64,000 nucleotides of DNA from Kineococcus aurantiacus (lineage in GTDB: Bacteria; Actinomycetota; Actinomycetes; Actinomycetales; Kineococcaceae): contig NZ_JACCBB010000001.1 in assembly GCF_013409345.1 (NCBI RefSeq), forward strand, positions 2,976,001 through 3,040,000, read 5' to 3'. The translations under genes and the position numbers were made by a program. Shown here one piece after another: positions 37,894 through 46,668 of the stretch (position 1 is the stretch's first letter; the number at the start of each line of letters is the position of its first letter). A model generated the notes under the pieces. It had not been told where the DNA came from, searched no databases, and worked only from the letters and a program-made list of their open reading frames with translations.

Positions 37894-38210
37894 GAGCCGG
37901 CGGCGCCGGACCGTCCGGCCAACGCGTCGCCGATCCCGGCCAGCACCGCCGCAGCGGCCGTCGTCGTCAGCACCGCCGGCCACGGGCCCAGCCGCCGGGA
38001 CAGGGGGTGGGAGACGCCCACGAGGGCCACGGTGCCCGTGGCCAGGGCCGCGGCGAGCGCGGGGGAGCCGCCCGCCCAGCGGGGCAGGGCCGCGCCGACC
38101 CCGGCGGCCAGCGCCACCCCGGCCAGTCGCCGGTTCCCGGTGGCCCGGCCGACGGCGTACCCCCCGAGGACGGCGGGGGCGATGAGGGCTGGGCTCGGGA
38201 TCGTCGGCAC
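37890..38210 (-). CDS. Small membrane protein of unknown function
   Basis: 106 residues, strongly hydrophobic, with three or four short helices rich in Ala, Gly and Val and an Arg-Arg-Leu-Gly-Pro-Trp-Pro loop near 73-78. It is translationally coupled to the diguanylate cyclase gene by a GTGA overlap. No family was recognised. Confidence 0.6.
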   Translation of the reverse strand: MPTIPSPALIAPAVLGGYAVGRATGNRRLAGVALAAGVGAALPRWAGGSPALAAALATGTVALVGVSHPLSRRLGPWPAVLTTTAAAAVLAGIGDALAGRSGAAGS

Positions 38211-38243
38211 GGCAGGAGGTTAGCCGCCCCGCCTGAGGACGAC

Positions 38244-38276
38244 GAAGGGCCCCGGCGCTGTGCGCCGGGGCCCTTC
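38244..38276 (-). terminator. Terminator hairpin downstream of tRNA-Phe
   Basis: A perfect 14-bp stem (GAAGGGCCCCGGCG and its complement) with a five-base loop begins 18 bases after the 3' end of tRNA-Phe on the minus strand. Confidence 0.8.
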
Positions 38277-38293
38277 GGGAAGCTGTTCCCAGG

Positions 38294-38366
38294 TGGCCAG
38301 GAGCGGGGTCGAACCGCTGACCTTCCGATTTTCAGTCGGACGCTCTACCAACTGAGCTACCTGGCC
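38294..38366 (-). tRNA. tRNA-Phe (GAA)
   Basis: 73 bases without encoded CCA. The acceptor is GGCCAGG/CCTGGCC with discriminator A, the D-arm GCTCAGTTGGTAGAGC, anticodon loop CTGAAAA with GAA, and the T-loop TTCGACC. All stems pair. It is probably co-transcribed with tRNA-Asp upstream. Confidence 0.95.
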
Positions 38367-38396
38367 GTGCCGGGCCGGGTGAACCGGCACGACGAG

Positions 38397-38470
38397 CGAC
38401 CCCGACGGGACTCGAACCCGCGACCTCCGCCGTGACAGGGCGGCGCGCTAACCAACTGCGCTACGGGGCC
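38397..38470 (-). tRNA. tRNA-Asp (GTC)
   Basis: 74 bases without encoded CCA. The acceptor is GGCCCCG/CGGGGTC (one G-U pair) with discriminator G. The D-loop is GCGCAGTTGGTTAGCGC, the anticodon stem CCGCC/GGCGG with loop CTGTCAC (GTC), and the T-loop TTCGAGT. Confidence 0.95.
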
Positions 38471-38524
38471 TCAGATGAAGCCTTGTACTGCTTGTCTTGC
38501 TCGCCTCGCGGCCTTGCTTGCAGA

Positions 38525-38530
38525 ACCTTA
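38525..38530 (-). promoter_or_regulatory. Possible -10 box of the tRNA-Asp/Phe unit
   Basis: On the minus strand TAAGGT fits TAnnnT and lies 54 bases before the tRNA-Asp 5' end. No clear -35 box is seen. Confidence 0.3.
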
Positions 38531-38581
38531 CCCGATCCCGGCGGGTGGTCGTGACCACCTCCCGGGGGCAGACCCCCTGCG

Positions 38582-38654
38582 TACCCCCAACGGGATTCGA
38601 ACCCGTGCTACCGCCTTGAAAGGGCGGCGTCCTAGGCCACTAAACGATGAGGGC
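38582..38654 (-). tRNA. tRNA-Glu (TTC)
   Basis: 73 bases without encoded CCA. The first pair is G-U, as is usual for tRNA-Glu, with acceptor GCCCTCA/TGGGGGT and discriminator A. The anticodon stem is CCGCC/GGCGG with loop CTTTCAA (TTC), and the T-loop is TTCGAAT. A TATGCT box on the minus strand at 38686-38691 could be its -10. Confidence 0.95.
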
Positions 38655-38740
38655 GTGGCGCTCCGGCCGAGGCCGCAGCGCTCCCAGCATAGGGGACGCG
38701 CAGGGGTGGTGCCGAAGCGGCGCCCCCCGCGCCCCGCGCC

Positions 38741-39847
38741 TCACGCCGCCCGGTCGGGACCGGGCACCGACAGCCGCGGCGAGGCGACCACGGGCCGGCG
38801 CCCCCGCGCCACCGACCGGGTCACCGCCTCGGGGTCGGTGTGCAGCAGGTCCTGCACGGCCCGCTCGACGGCCCCGTGCGTGGCCGGGTGCCCGAACCCG
38901 TCCGCCCCCAGGTCCTCCAGCGCCGGGGCGATCGTCACGCCGTCGCCGAACAGGTCGATGACCCGCGGGTCGATGTAGCTGCTGCGGCACACGCTGGGCG
39001 TGTTGCCCAGGTACTCCGAGACCTCCGCGCAGGCGCGGGTCACCGCCCGCTTGCGCGACGTGGGCGTGCCCGCGGCCGGCAGCGAGACCGCCAGCGCGAC
39101 GGACGCCAGGACCGTCGCGTGCCAGGTGCGGAAGTCCTTCGCGCTGACGTCGGGCCCGATCGTCTCGTGCAGGAACGCGTTGACGTCGTCGGCGGTCACG
39201 TCGTGCCAGCCGCGCGCCTGCTTCCACACCAGCAGGTCCTCGCCGCCCCCGCGGCGGCGCTTCAGCGAGCGCACCACGTCGCGCACCGCCGGGTCGGAGA
39301 TCACCGCCGTGCGGTCCTTGCCGGACTTGGCGACGTAGGAGAACACCAGGTCGTCCCCGCGCTGGTGGACGTGGTCGCGCTGCAGCGTCGCCAGCCCGTA
39401 CGAGCCGTTCTCCTCCGCGTAGCTGTCCCCGCCGACGCGGAAGAACCCCAGGTCCAGCAGCCGGAACGCCGCGGCCAGCACGCGCTCGCGCGTCAGGCCG
39501 TCCGTGGCGAGCAGCTGCGTCACGCGCTCGCGGGCCGCCGGCAGCCGCGCGGCGACCTCCAGCACGCGGTCGTGCTTGGCGCGGTCCTGCTGGCGGCGCC
39601 ACTCCTCGTGGTAGCGGTACTGGCGCCGGCCCCGGTCGTCGGTCCCGACGGCCTGCAGGTGCCCGTTGGGGTACGGGCAGATCCACACGTCGGTGTACGC
39701 CGGGGGGATCGCGAGCGCGCTGATGCGGGCGATGACGTCGGGGTCGACGATGCGCTCGCCGCGGTCGTCGAGGTACGTCCAGCCCTTCCCGCGCCGCCGC
39801 CGGGAGAAACCGGGGGACGAGACCGAGACGCGACGCAGGCGGGGCAC
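38741..39847 (-). CDS. DNA topoisomerase IB
   Basis: A 368-residue poxvirus-like type IB enzyme that relaxes supercoils through a 3'-phosphotyrosine. The N-terminal domain begins Gly-Lys-Gly-Trp-Thr-Tyr and has Ile-Pro-Pro-Ala-Tyr-Thr-Asp-Val-Trp-Ile-Cys. Catalytic motifs are Lys-Asp-Arg-Thr-Ala-Val, a Lys-Arg-Arg-Arg hairpin, Lys-Asp-Phe-Arg-Thr-Trp-His and the nucleophile Tyr in Ser-Ser-Tyr-Ile-Asp-Pro near residue 303. The GTG at 39847 is the best family-length start; the open frame further upstream is antisense to the PHP gene. It is divergent from that gene. Confidence 0.9.
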   Translation of the reverse strand: MPRLRRVSVSSPGFSRRRRGKGWTYLDDRGERIVDPDVIARISALAIPPAYTDVWICPYPNGHLQAVGTDDRGRRQYRYHEEWRRQQDRAKHDRVLEVAARLPAARERVTQLLATDGLTRERVLAAAFRLLDLGFFRVGGDSYAEENGSYGLATLQRDHVHQRGDDLVFSYVAKSGKDRTAVISDPAVRDVVRSLKRRRGGGEDLLVWKQARGWHDVTADDVNAFLHETIGPDVSAKDFRTWHATVLASVALAVSLPAAGTPTSRKRAVTRACAEVSEYLGNTPSVCRSSYIDPRVIDLFGDGVTIAPALEDLGADGFGHPATHGAVERAVQDLLHTDPEAVTRSVARGRRPVVASPRLSVPGPDRAA

Positions 39848-39904
39848 GACACGATGGTGCAGAGTGGTGACGGCCCGCGCACCCGGAACCTGGGAGGCAC
39901 CGCC

Positions 39905-40948
39905 GTGGACCCCGTGCAGGCGTTGCGGCGCACCGCTTTCCTGCTCGAACGCGCACAGGCCGACGGTTTCCGCGCCACGGCGTTCCGGCGGGCCGCCGCC
40001 GTCCTGTCGGCCCTGGGCGCCGACGAGCTCGACGCGCGGCTGGCGGCCGGGACGCTCACCGGTCTGCAGGGCGTCGGGAAGTCCTCCGCCGAGATCGCCA
40101 CCCAGGCCGCGGCCGGCCGCACCCCCGACCGGCTCGCCGCGCTGGAGGCCGCCGCCGGGCCGCTCGCGCAGGGCGGGGAGGAGCTGCGCGCGGCCCTGCG
40201 CGGGGACCTGCACGCCCACACCGACGCCAGCGACGGCGGCAGCCCGCTGGCCGAGATGGCGTCCACGGCCGCCGAGCTCGGGCACGAGTACCTCGCCGTC
40301 ACCGACCACTCCGAGGGGCTGAAGGTCGCCCACGGCCTGGACCGGGCCCGCCGGGAGCAGCAGCTGGAGCAGATCGCCGCCCTCGACGGCCCGCTGCGGC
40401 CCTTCCGGCTGCTGTCCGGCATCGAGGTCGACATCGGCCCCGACGGCGCCCTGGACTGCCCGCCGGACCTGCTCGCGCGCCTCGACGTCGTCGTGGCCTC
40501 CGTGCACTCCCAGCTGCGGATGCCCCCCGAGGCGATGACGGCCCGGATGCTCGCCGCGATCGGGTCCGGGCAGGCGGATGTCCTGGGCCACTGCACGGGC
40601 CGGATGGTCCGCGGCGGCCACGGGCGGGTGGGGGAGGGCGGCCGGCCGCCGAGCCGCTTCGACGCCGCCGCCGTCTTCGCGGCCTGCGTCGAGCACGACG
40701 TCGCGGTCGAGGTCAACGCCCGCCCCGAACGGCTCGACCCGCCCCGGGCGCTGCTGCGCCAGGCCGTCGAGGCGGGCTGCCTGTTCGCGCTGTCCACCGA
40801 CGCGCACGCCCCCGGCCAGCTGGACTGGCAGGCCTACGGCTGCGCGCGCGCCGCCGAGTGCGGGGTGCCCGCCGACCGGGTCGTCACGACGTGGCCGGCC
40901 GAGCGGCTGCTGGAGTGGACGGGTCGCCGGCGGGCCGTCCGCCGGTGA
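39905..40948 (+). CDS. PHP domain protein with PolX-like N-terminal helix-hairpin-helix
   Basis: 347 residues. Residues 1-85 form a helical region with Gly-Leu-Gln-Gly-Val-Gly-Lys-Ser-Ser, a helix-hairpin-helix DNA-binding motif. From about 98 the PHP phosphoesterase has metal ligands in Gly-Asp-Leu-His-Ala-His-Thr-Asp, Val-Thr-Asp-His-Ser, Gly-Ile-Glu-Val-Asp, Ser-Val-His-Ser and Ser-Thr-Asp-Ala-His. This is the PolX layout without the polymerase domain, so a 3'-5' exonuclease or AP-site role in repair is likely. GTG follows GGGAGG. Confidence 0.86.
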   Translation: MDPVQALRRTAFLLERAQADGFRATAFRRAAAVLSALGADELDARLAAGTLTGLQGVGKSSAEIATQAAAGRTPDRLAALEAAAGPLAQGGEELRAALRGDLHAHTDASDGGSPLAEMASTAAELGHEYLAVTDHSEGLKVAHGLDRARREQQLEQIAALDGPLRPFRLLSGIEVDIGPDGALDCPPDLLARLDVVVASVHSQLRMPPEAMTARMLAAIGSGQADVLGHCTGRMVRGGHGRVGEGGRPPSRFDAAAVFAACVEHDVAVEVNARPERLDPPRALLRQAVEAGCLFALSTDAHAPGQLDWQAYGCARAAECGVPADRVVTTWPAERLLEWTGRRRAVRR

Positions 40949-41768
40949 CCCGCAGGAACTCCAGCTTCTCCGCGTCGGGCGAGCCGGCCGCGGCGCTGTA
41001 GAGGACCAGCCGGACGTCGCTGCCGGGGGCGGTCAGGACGTCGCAGTCGCACGTCACGTCGCCCACGACGGGGTGCTCGATCGTCTTGCGCGCCGAGACG
41101 TGCCGGCCCACGGTGCCCTCGCGGCACAGCCGCCGGAACTCCGGGCTCGTGCGGCCGACCTCCTCGATCAGCGCGGTCAGGCCCGCGTCCCGCGGGTACC
41201 GCGCCAGGGCCTCGCGCAGGTCCGAGACGAGCGCGGCCGGCATCCCCGCGTCGGCGTGCCGCACCGGCCAGCTCGACAGCCCCGCGTGCCCGCGGCCGAA
41301 GACCGCCCGCACCAGGTTGCGCTGCTCGACGGGCAGGCCCGCGGGGTCGCCGATGAGCGCCGCCCACGACGGCGTCCACGTCAGCAGCGTCCAGTCGGCG
41401 GCGAACACCCCCACCGGAAGGTCCACGAGCCGGGCCAGCATGCGCTGCACCCCCGCCGGCACCAGGTGGGACACGACGCCGTCGGCCGGCGGCAGCAGAC
41501 CGGCCAGCCGGTAGGCGTGGTCCCGCTCGGGCGGGCTCAGCTGCAGCGCCCGCGCCAGCGTCGCGACGACCTGCGCCGACGGGGTCGTCGCGCGGCCCTG
41601 CTCCAGCCGCACCACGTAGTCCACGGACAACCCGGCCAGGTCGGCCAGCTCCTCCCGGCGCAGCCCCGCGGTGCGGCGCCGGGCCCGCACCGGCAGACCC
41701 ACGTCGAGCGGCGACAGCCGGTCGCGCCAGCGCCGCAGGGCCGAGCCGAGGTTCTCGCCGTCCACCAC
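40884..41768 (-). CDS. XRE family regulator with MmyB-type ligand domain
   Basis: 294 residues. The helix-turn-helix at about 28-80 contains Arg-Arg-Glu-Glu-Leu-Ala-Asp-Leu-Ala-Gly-Leu-Ser-Val-Asp-Tyr-Val, the signature of this actinobacterial group. Residues 100-270 are the MmyB-like domain with Asp-Trp-Thr-Leu-Leu-Thr-Trp-Thr-Pro. Regulators of this type commonly sit divergent from an SDR gene that they control, as here. Its last 65 bases overlap the end of the convergent PHP gene. The start is GTG at 41768 or the adjacent GTG. Confidence 0.85.
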   Translation of the reverse strand: MVDGENLGSALRRWRDRLSPLDVGLPVRARRRTAGLRREELADLAGLSVDYVVRLEQGRATTPSAQVVATLARALQLSPPERDHAYRLAGLLPPADGVVSHLVPAGVQRMLARLVDLPVGVFAADWTLLTWTPSWAALIGDPAGLPVEQRNLVRAVFGRGHAGLSSWPVRHADAGMPAALVSDLREALARYPRDAGLTALIEEVGRTSPEFRRLCREGTVGRHVSARKTIEHPVVGDVTCDCDVLTAPGSDVRLVLYSAAAGSPDAEKLEFLRVTGGRPAGDPSTPAAARPATS

Positions 41769-41806
41769 GGGCCCATCCTGGCCCCGGCCGGCGCGCGCAG
41801 CCTGGT

Positions 41807-41840
41807 ACTGGCCGTCCCCCCGTCGCGCGGGGCACTGGCC
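41807..41840. promoter_or_regulatory. Repeated ACTGGCC motif between XRE and SDR genes
   Basis: ACTGGCC occurs at 41807-41813 and 41834-41840, 27 bases apart, flanked by CCTGG and CCAGG that form a loose inverted repeat. It lies in the shared divergent region and could be the XRE operator. Confidence 0.3.
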
Positions 41841-41870
41841 CAGGCCCGGCACCGCGCCGAGGGTGGGGCC

Positions 41871-42566
41871 ATGACCACGACCTTCATCACCGGGGCCAAC
41901 AAGTCCCTCGGGTACGAGACCGCCCGCCGCCTCCTCGAGGCCGGGCACACCGTCGTCGTCGGCGCGCGCGACCCGCAGCGCGGCCGGGCCGCGGCCGAGG
42001 CCCTCGGGGCCCGGTTCGTCCAGATCGACGTCACCGACGACGCCTCCGTCGAGGCCGCCGCGGCCGACGTCGCCGCGCACGAGGGGGTGGTCGACGTCCT
42101 GGTGAACAACGCGGGCGTCGGCGGCCCGCAGGCCCCCGCCGAGGAGCTCACGGCGGCCGACGCCCTGGCCGTCTACGACGTCAACGTGTTCGGGGCCTTG
42201 CGGGTCACCCGCGCGTTCCTGCCGCTGCTCCGCAAGGCCGCCGACCCGCTCGTCGTCAACGTCACCAGCGGGCTGGGGTCGTTCGCGGCCGTCCACGACC
42301 CCGACCGGATCGAGTCGAAGGTCGTCGCCCCGCTCTACACGTCCTCGAAGTCGGCGCTGACGATGCTGACCGTGCAGTACGCCCGGGCGCTGCCGGACGT
42401 GCGGTTCAACGCCGTCGACCCCGGGTACACCGCGACCGACCTCAACGGCCACAGCGGCCCGCAGACCGTCACCGAGGGGACCGACGCCGTCGTCGCGCTG
42501 GCCACGGGCGGCCCTGGTGGGCCGACGGGTCAGCTGCGCGACCGCTCCGGCGTGCTGGCCTGGTGA
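41871..42566 (+). CDS. SDR family NAD(P)-dependent oxidoreductase
   Basis: 231 residues. The cofactor motif is Thr-Gly-Ala-Asn-Lys-Ser-Leu-Gly-Tyr near 7-15, followed by Asn-Asn-Ala-Gly-Val near 80, a catalytic Ser in Asn-Val-Thr-Ser-Gly, and Tyr-Thr-Ser-Ser-Lys near 160. This is a complete classical SDR tetrad. The substrate is unknown. It is divergent from, and probably controlled by, the XRE regulator. The end overlaps the convergent CxxC gene by 37 bases. Confidence 0.88.
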   Translation: MTTTFITGANKSLGYETARRLLEAGHTVVVGARDPQRGRAAAEALGARFVQIDVTDDASVEAAAADVAAHEGVVDVLVNNAGVGGPQAPAEELTAADALAVYDVNVFGALRVTRAFLPLLRKAADPLVVNVTSGLGSFAAVHDPDRIESKVVAPLYTSSKSALTMLTVQYARALPDVRFNAVDPGYTATDLNGHSGPQTVTEGTDAVVALATGGPGGPTGQLRDRSGVLAW

Positions 42567-42862
42567 CGGGCCGCCGACCGCAGCACCAGCTCTTGGGCCG
42601 GTGAACCGGCCGCAACCGGCGGCGTCCAGCCGGCGCGCAGCGCGGCCGCGGTCACGGTGTCCAGGTCGGGGGCCAGGAGCACCCCGCCGGTCGGGCGGGT
42701 GACGGTGAAACCCGACGCGCCCCACGGCCGCACCCGCCAGCGCAGGCCGGCCAGCAGCGCCTCCAGCGCCCGGGCGCGGGCCGCGAGCTCGCGCGGTCCG
42801 CGCCCGGCGACGGCGTCCTCCCAGGGCCCGCGGGCCCGGCCGGTGCCGCACGCCCCGCACAT
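42530..42862 (-). CDS. Small protein with N-terminal CxxC motif, unknown function
   Basis: 110 residues beginning Met-Cys-Gly-Ala-Cys-Gly-Thr-Gly, a single CxxC that could hold a metal or act as a redox pair. The rest has an Ala/Arg helix and a strand segment Gly-Phe-Thr-Val-Thr-Arg-Pro-Thr-Gly-Gly-Val-Leu-Leu. It is coupled to the SDR gene upstream by an ATGA overlap, so it belongs to the leftward operon. I recall similar small CGACG-start proteins in actinobacteria, but no function. Confidence 0.65.
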   Translation of the reverse strand: MCGACGTGRARGPWEDAVAGRGPRELAARARALEALLAGLRWRVRPWGASGFTVTRPTGGVLLAPDLDTVTAAALRAGWTPPVAAGSPAQELVLRSAARHQASTPERSRS

Positions 42863-43596
42863 CAGGGCATCACGTCCCCGGAGTTCGGGCCCAGCGTCTG
42901 CCCGACGTAGAGGTTCCCGCCGGGGTCGCTGGCCAGCAGCACGGCCGTCGGGGCGATCTCCTCGGGGTCCCCGAAACGTCCCAGCGGCAGTTCGGCCTGC
43001 TTGGCCCGCTTCCACTCCGGGCTGAGCCCGTCGACGAGCGGGGTGTTCACCGGGCCCGGCGCGATGGCGTTGACGAGCACCCCGTGGGGGGCCAGTTCGC
43101 GCGCGGCGGCCTTGGTGAACCCGATCACCCCGGCCTTGGCGGCGCTGTAGTGGGTGAGCGACTCCCCGCCCTTCAGCCCCAGCTGGGAGGCGACGTTGAC
43201 GATGCGTCCCCAGTTCCGGGCCACCATGTGCGGGGCGGCCCAGCGGCTCATGAGGAACACGCTGCGCAGGTCGACGTCGATCATCCGGTCCCACGTGTCG
43301 ACGTCCATCTCCACGAGCGGGACCTCGGTGAGGATGCCGGCGCAGTTCACCAGGACGTCCAGCCGCCCGTGCTCGGCGGCGACCCCGTCGACGACCCGCC
43401 GGGTGGCCTCGGCGTCGGTGACGTCGAGCGCGTGCGCGGTGGCCGACGGCAGTTCCCGCGCCAGCGCCTGCACCCGGTCGCCGTCGCGGTCGACGACGAC
43501 GAGGTCGGCCCCCTCCGCGGCGTAGGCGCGGGCGATGGCCGCGCCGATCCCGCTGGCCGCGCCGGTGACCAGCGCGACCCTCCCCTGCAACTGCAC
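42862..43596 (-). CDS. SDR family oxidoreductase (FabG-like)
   Basis: 244 residues with Thr-Gly-Ala-Ala-Ser-Gly-Ile-Gly at 11-18, Asn-Cys-Ala-Gly-Ile near 83-87, the catalytic Ser in Asn-Val-Ala-Ser-Gln, and Tyr-Ser-Ala-Ala-Lys near 148-152. The acidic residue after strand 2 (Val-Val-Asp-Arg-Asp) favours NAD. It is the fifth gene of a leftward operon that starts with an asparaginase-like gene, ten bases after another SDR. The physiological substrate is unknown. Confidence 0.88.
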   Translation of the reverse strand: MQLQGRVALVTGAASGIGAAIARAYAAEGADLVVVDRDGDRVQALARELPSATAHALDVTDAEATRRVVDGVAAEHGRLDVLVNCAGILTEVPLVEMDVDTWDRMIDVDLRSVFLMSRWAAPHMVARNWGRIVNVASQLGLKGGESLTHYSAAKAGVIGFTKAAARELAPHGVLVNAIAPGPVNTPLVDGLSPEWKRAKQAELPLGRFGDPEEIAPTAVLLASDPGGNLYVGQTLGPNSGDVMP

Positions 43597-43606
43597 GCGT
43601 TCCTCC

Positions 43607-44389
43607 TCAGCTCGGCCAGCGGACCGTGAGCCCGCCGTCCACGACCAGGCTCTGGCCGGTGACGTACGCGGAGTCGTCGCCGGTCAGGAACCGGATGACC
43701 CGGGCCGCCTCGTCGACGGTCCCGACCCGGCCCCTGGGGATCGAGGCCCCGGCGGCCGCCAGGCCCTCGGGCCCCAGGGAGTTCACCGGGTCCAGCGACT
43801 GCGGGCTCTCGATGAGGCCCGGGACCACGGAGTTCACCCGGATCCCGCGCGGGGCCAGCTCCACCGCGAGGGACCGGCACAACCCCAGGACCCCGGACTT
43901 CGCGGCGGCGTAGTGGGCGTGGTCGTCCCAGCCGTAGACGCCGCCGGCGATCGAGGAGACCGCGACCAGCGCCCCGGGCCCGCCCATGCGCCCGGCGCAG
44001 GAGCGGAACGTGCGCAGGACGCCGGTGAGGTCCACGTTCAGCATCGCGTCCCAGGCGGCGTCGTCGAGCTCGGCCAGCGGCGCGCGCCGCAGGACGCCCG
44101 CGGCGGCGACGCCGATGTCGAGGCGGCCGAACTCCCCGACCGCCGCGTCGGCCAGGGCGTCGACGGAGGCGGCGTCGGCCACGTCGACCGCCACCGGCAG
44201 GCAGCGCCCGCCGGCGGCCGCCACGGCGGCCACCGTCTCGCCGACGTCGTGCGGGTCGCCGGGGAAGAACCCCACGACGCTCGCCGCGCCGGCGCGGGCG
44301 TAGGCCACGGCCAGGGCCCGGCCGATGCCGCTGGCGCCGCCGGTGATGACGGCGACCTTGCCCTCCAGGCCGTCGTCGCGGGCGCTCAC
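43607..44389 (-). CDS. SDR family oxidoreductase
   Basis: 260 residues: Thr-Gly-Gly-Ala-Ser-Gly-Ile-Gly near 16-23, Ser-Ser-Ile-Ala-Gly-Gly with the catalytic Ser near 142, and Tyr-Ala-Ala-Ala-Lys near 155. The Asn-Asn-Ala-Gly motif is altered to Ala-Ala-Ala-Gly-Val. After strand 2 there is no clear Asp. The GTG at 44389 overlaps the stop of the MFS gene (GTGA), which fixes the start. Two adjacent SDRs of different sequence suggest successive oxidations of one substrate (inference). Confidence 0.88.
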   Translation of the reverse strand: MSARDDGLEGKVAVITGGASGIGRALAVAYARAGAASVVGFFPGDPHDVGETVAAVAAAGGRCLPVAVDVADAASVDALADAAVGEFGRLDIGVAAAGVLRRAPLAELDDAAWDAMLNVDLTGVLRTFRSCAGRMGGPGALVAVSSIAGGVYGWDDHAHYAAAKSGVLGLCRSLAVELAPRGIRVNSVVPGLIESPQSLDPVNSLGPEGLAAAGASIPRGRVGTVDEAARVIRFLTGDDSAYVTGQSLVVDGGLTVRWPS

Positions 44390-45720
44390 GCCGCCGCCTC
44401 CTGCTCGACCTCGACGGTGCGGTTGCCGGTGTCGCGGGCGCCGAGCATGACGATGCCGGACAGCAGCATGAACACCGAGCCGGTGACGAGGGCGGCCGTG
44501 CGCATCCCGGTGCCGGCCGAGAGCAGGACGGTCAGCAGCGCCGAACCGGCGATGCCGCCGACCGGGCCCATGACGTGCGCGACGTTGGTGCCCATGCCGC
44601 GCACCTGGGCCGGGAACGACTCGCCCATGTAGAACAGCAGCGCCGCGTACGGGCCGGTGAGGAAGAACAGCGACAACGAGTAGGTGACCATGACCCAGGC
44701 GCTGGAGTCGGGGCCCAGCAACATGGCCGCGGTGACGACGGCGCCGACGCTCCAGCCCGCGATGATCGTGGTCCGGCGGCCGATGCGGTCGCCGACCCAG
44801 CCGTGGAAGATGTAGCCGCAGAACCCGACGGCGTTGGCCAGCACCAGCACGATGAGGGAGTTGTCGAAGCTGAAGCCCTTCGCCTCGGTGAGGACGCTGG
44901 TCCCCAGCACCGAGAACACCTGGATGGCCATCCAGTTGAACAGCCACGCCAGGGCCAGGCAGATCGTGTGCCGGCGCAGCTCGGGGGTGAACACGTCCCG
45001 CACGCGGGAGGCGTGGTGGTCGGTGTCGGACAGCCCGTGCGCCCGGGCGATCCGCGACGCCGCGTCGTCCTCGCCGGCGGCCCGCAACCGGCGGACCTCC
45101 TTGAGCGCGGCGTAGGCCGGGCTCTCGGGCAGCCGGGTCGCGGCGATCGCCACGAGGACGGCGGGGACCATGGCGACGACGAACGTCCAGCGCCACCCCA
45201 GGTGCGGCAGGATCACCGCGGTCAGCCCGGCGGCGACGAGGGCGCCCACGGGCCAGCCGGACTGCACGAAGCTGTACATGAAGCCGCGGCGCTTGGCCTT
45301 GGCGTACACCTCGTTGAGGTAGACGGCGTTGACGACCTCCTCGGAGGCGCCGAAGCCGGAGAACGCGCGGATGACGACGAGGGAGACGGCGCCGGCGGCC
45401 AGGCCGGTGAGCCCGGAGGAGATCGCCGCGCCGATGACGGTGATGATGAGGGCGCGCTTGCGGCCGAACCGGTCCAGCAGGGTGCCCACGACCAGGGAGA
45501 CGAGGAACACCCCGACCGTCACCCAGGTGTTGACCCCGGCGGCGAAGGCCGAGGACCAGCCGAAGTCGTCGGCGATGACGGGCAGCAGCGTGCCGAAGAG
45601 GGTGTAGTCGTAGACGGAGAACACCCAGGCCAGGAAGCAGACGAGGGAGACCGCGAGCAGCGTCCGCGGCGTGATCGTCCGGTTCCAGGGTTCGACCTTC
45701 GCGGTGGTCGGTGTGCTCAC
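44386..45720 (-). CDS. MFS transporter (aromatic acid/sialate-type symporter)
   Basis: 444 residues with 12 predicted helices. The family marker in TM1 is Ser-Val-Tyr-Asp-Tyr-Thr-Leu-Phe-Gly; motif A reads Leu-Asp-Arg-Phe-Gly-Arg-Lys-Arg near 83. The TM5-6 region has Phe-Val-Gln-Ser-Gly-Trp-Pro-Val-Gly, as in carboxylate symporters. It most likely imports the substrate of the surrounding operon. The GTG at 45720 overlaps the deacetylase-like gene stop (GTGA), so it is not part of the longer open frame. Confidence 0.85.
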   Translation of the reverse strand: MSTPTTAKVEPWNRTITPRTLLAVSLVCFLAWVFSVYDYTLFGTLLPVIADDFGWSSAFAAGVNTWVTVGVFLVSLVVGTLLDRFGRKRALIITVIGAAISSGLTGLAAGAVSLVVIRAFSGFGASEEVVNAVYLNEVYAKAKRRGFMYSFVQSGWPVGALVAAGLTAVILPHLGWRWTFVVAMVPAVLVAIAATRLPESPAYAALKEVRRLRAAGEDDAASRIARAHGLSDTDHHASRVRDVFTPELRRHTICLALAWLFNWMAIQVFSVLGTSVLTEAKGFSFDNSLIVLVLANAVGFCGYIFHGWVGDRIGRRTTIIAGWSVGAVVTAAMLLGPDSSAWVMVTYSLSLFFLTGPYAALLFYMGESFPAQVRGMGTNVAHVMGPVGGIAGSALLTVLLSAGTGMRTAALVTGSVFMLLSGIVMLGARDTGNRTVEVEQEAAA

Positions 45721-46607
45721 GCGGTCACGTCCGTCCGGGGGAAGCGGGAGGTGAAGTCGGTGGCGATGGCGTCGAACGTCGTCCAGGTGACGCCGGAGTG
45801 GCCGCTGATGTGCTCGATGAGCCGTTCGAGGGCCATGAGGACCTGCGGCCGGCCGGAGACGTCGGGGTGGATCGTCATGGTGAACACGGCGTAGTCGTTC
45901 TCCCGGTACACCCAGTCGAACTGGTCGCGCCACATCTGCTCGATGTCGCGGGGGTTGACGAACCCGTGGCTGTTCGGGCTGGACTTGATGAACATCATCG
46001 GCGGCAGGTCGTCGAGGTACCAGTTCGCGGGAATCTCGACGAGGTCGGTCTCGCGGCCGCGGACGAGGGGTTTCATCCACTCCGTCGCGGGCTTGTCGTA
46101 GTCGATGGGCGTCCAGCTGTCGCCGACCCGCACGTAGTACGGCGTGAAGTCGCGGTGCATGAGCGAGTGGTCGTACCGGATGCCGCGGTCGAGCAGGATC
46201 TCGTTGGTGACGGTGCTGAACTCCCACCAGGGGGCGACGTACCCGGTGGGGCGCCTGCCGGTGCGGGACTGGACGAGGTCGATGCAGTGGTCGAGGACGG
46301 TCTCCTCCTGCTCGCGCGACATGGCGATCGGGTTCTCGTGGCTGTACCCGTGGACGCCGATCTCGTGCCCGGCGGCGACGCAGGCCTCGAACTGCTCGGG
46401 GAAGGTCTCGATGGAGTGACCGGGCCAGAACCACGTCTGGGTCAGGTCGTAGCGGCGGAACAGCTCGACGAGCCGGGGCACGCCGACCTCGCCCGCGAAC
46501 ACGCCGCGGGAGATGTCGTCGGGGGAGTCGGCCCCGCCGTAGGAGCCGAGCCAGCCGCCGACGGCGTCGACGTCGGTACCGAAGGCGACGAAGATCTCCT
46601 TGGCCAT
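45717..46607 (-). CDS. PuuE/HpPgdA-type polysaccharide deacetylase-fold hydrolase (possible cyclic imidase)
   Basis: 296 residues of the NodB-like fold, without signal peptide. Motif 1 is Phe-Gly-Thr-Asp-Val-Asp-Ala (about 9-15). The metal-binding His motif is Gly-Val-His-Gly-Tyr-Ser-His-Glu-Asn near 84-92, and Tyr-Val-Ala-Pro-Trp-Trp-Glu follows near 121. Cytosolic members of this subgroup hydrolyse cyclic amides: allantoin (PuuE) and cyclic imides. Beside an asparaginase-like amidase and an importer, a cyclic amide substrate is more likely than peptidoglycan. It is second in the leftward operon. Confidence 0.8.
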   Translation of the reverse strand: MAKEIFVAFGTDVDAVGGWLGSYGGADSPDDISRGVFAGEVGVPRLVELFRRYDLTQTWFWPGHSIETFPEQFEACVAAGHEIGVHGYSHENPIAMSREQEETVLDHCIDLVQSRTGRRPTGYVAPWWEFSTVTNEILLDRGIRYDHSLMHRDFTPYYVRVGDSWTPIDYDKPATEWMKPLVRGRETDLVEIPANWYLDDLPPMMFIKSSPNSHGFVNPRDIEQMWRDQFDWVYRENDYAVFTMTIHPDVSGRPQVLMALERLIEHISGHSGVTWTTFDAIATDFTSRFPRTDVTA

Positions 46608-46668
46608 GGGTGGTCCTCTCAGGGGTTCGGGGGGTCTGTCGGGTCGGTGGGGCGGGGGGCCCGGCGGG

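Noticed and set aside
38294-38654. tRNA cluster as a phage or island attachment site
   Set aside because: No integrase, no partial tRNA copy and no change in composition nearby.
45717-46607. Peptidoglycan or chitin deacetylase
   Set aside because: No signal peptide or membrane anchor, and the operon holds an importer and an amidase, so a cytosolic cyclic-amide substrate fits better, though deacetylation is not excluded.
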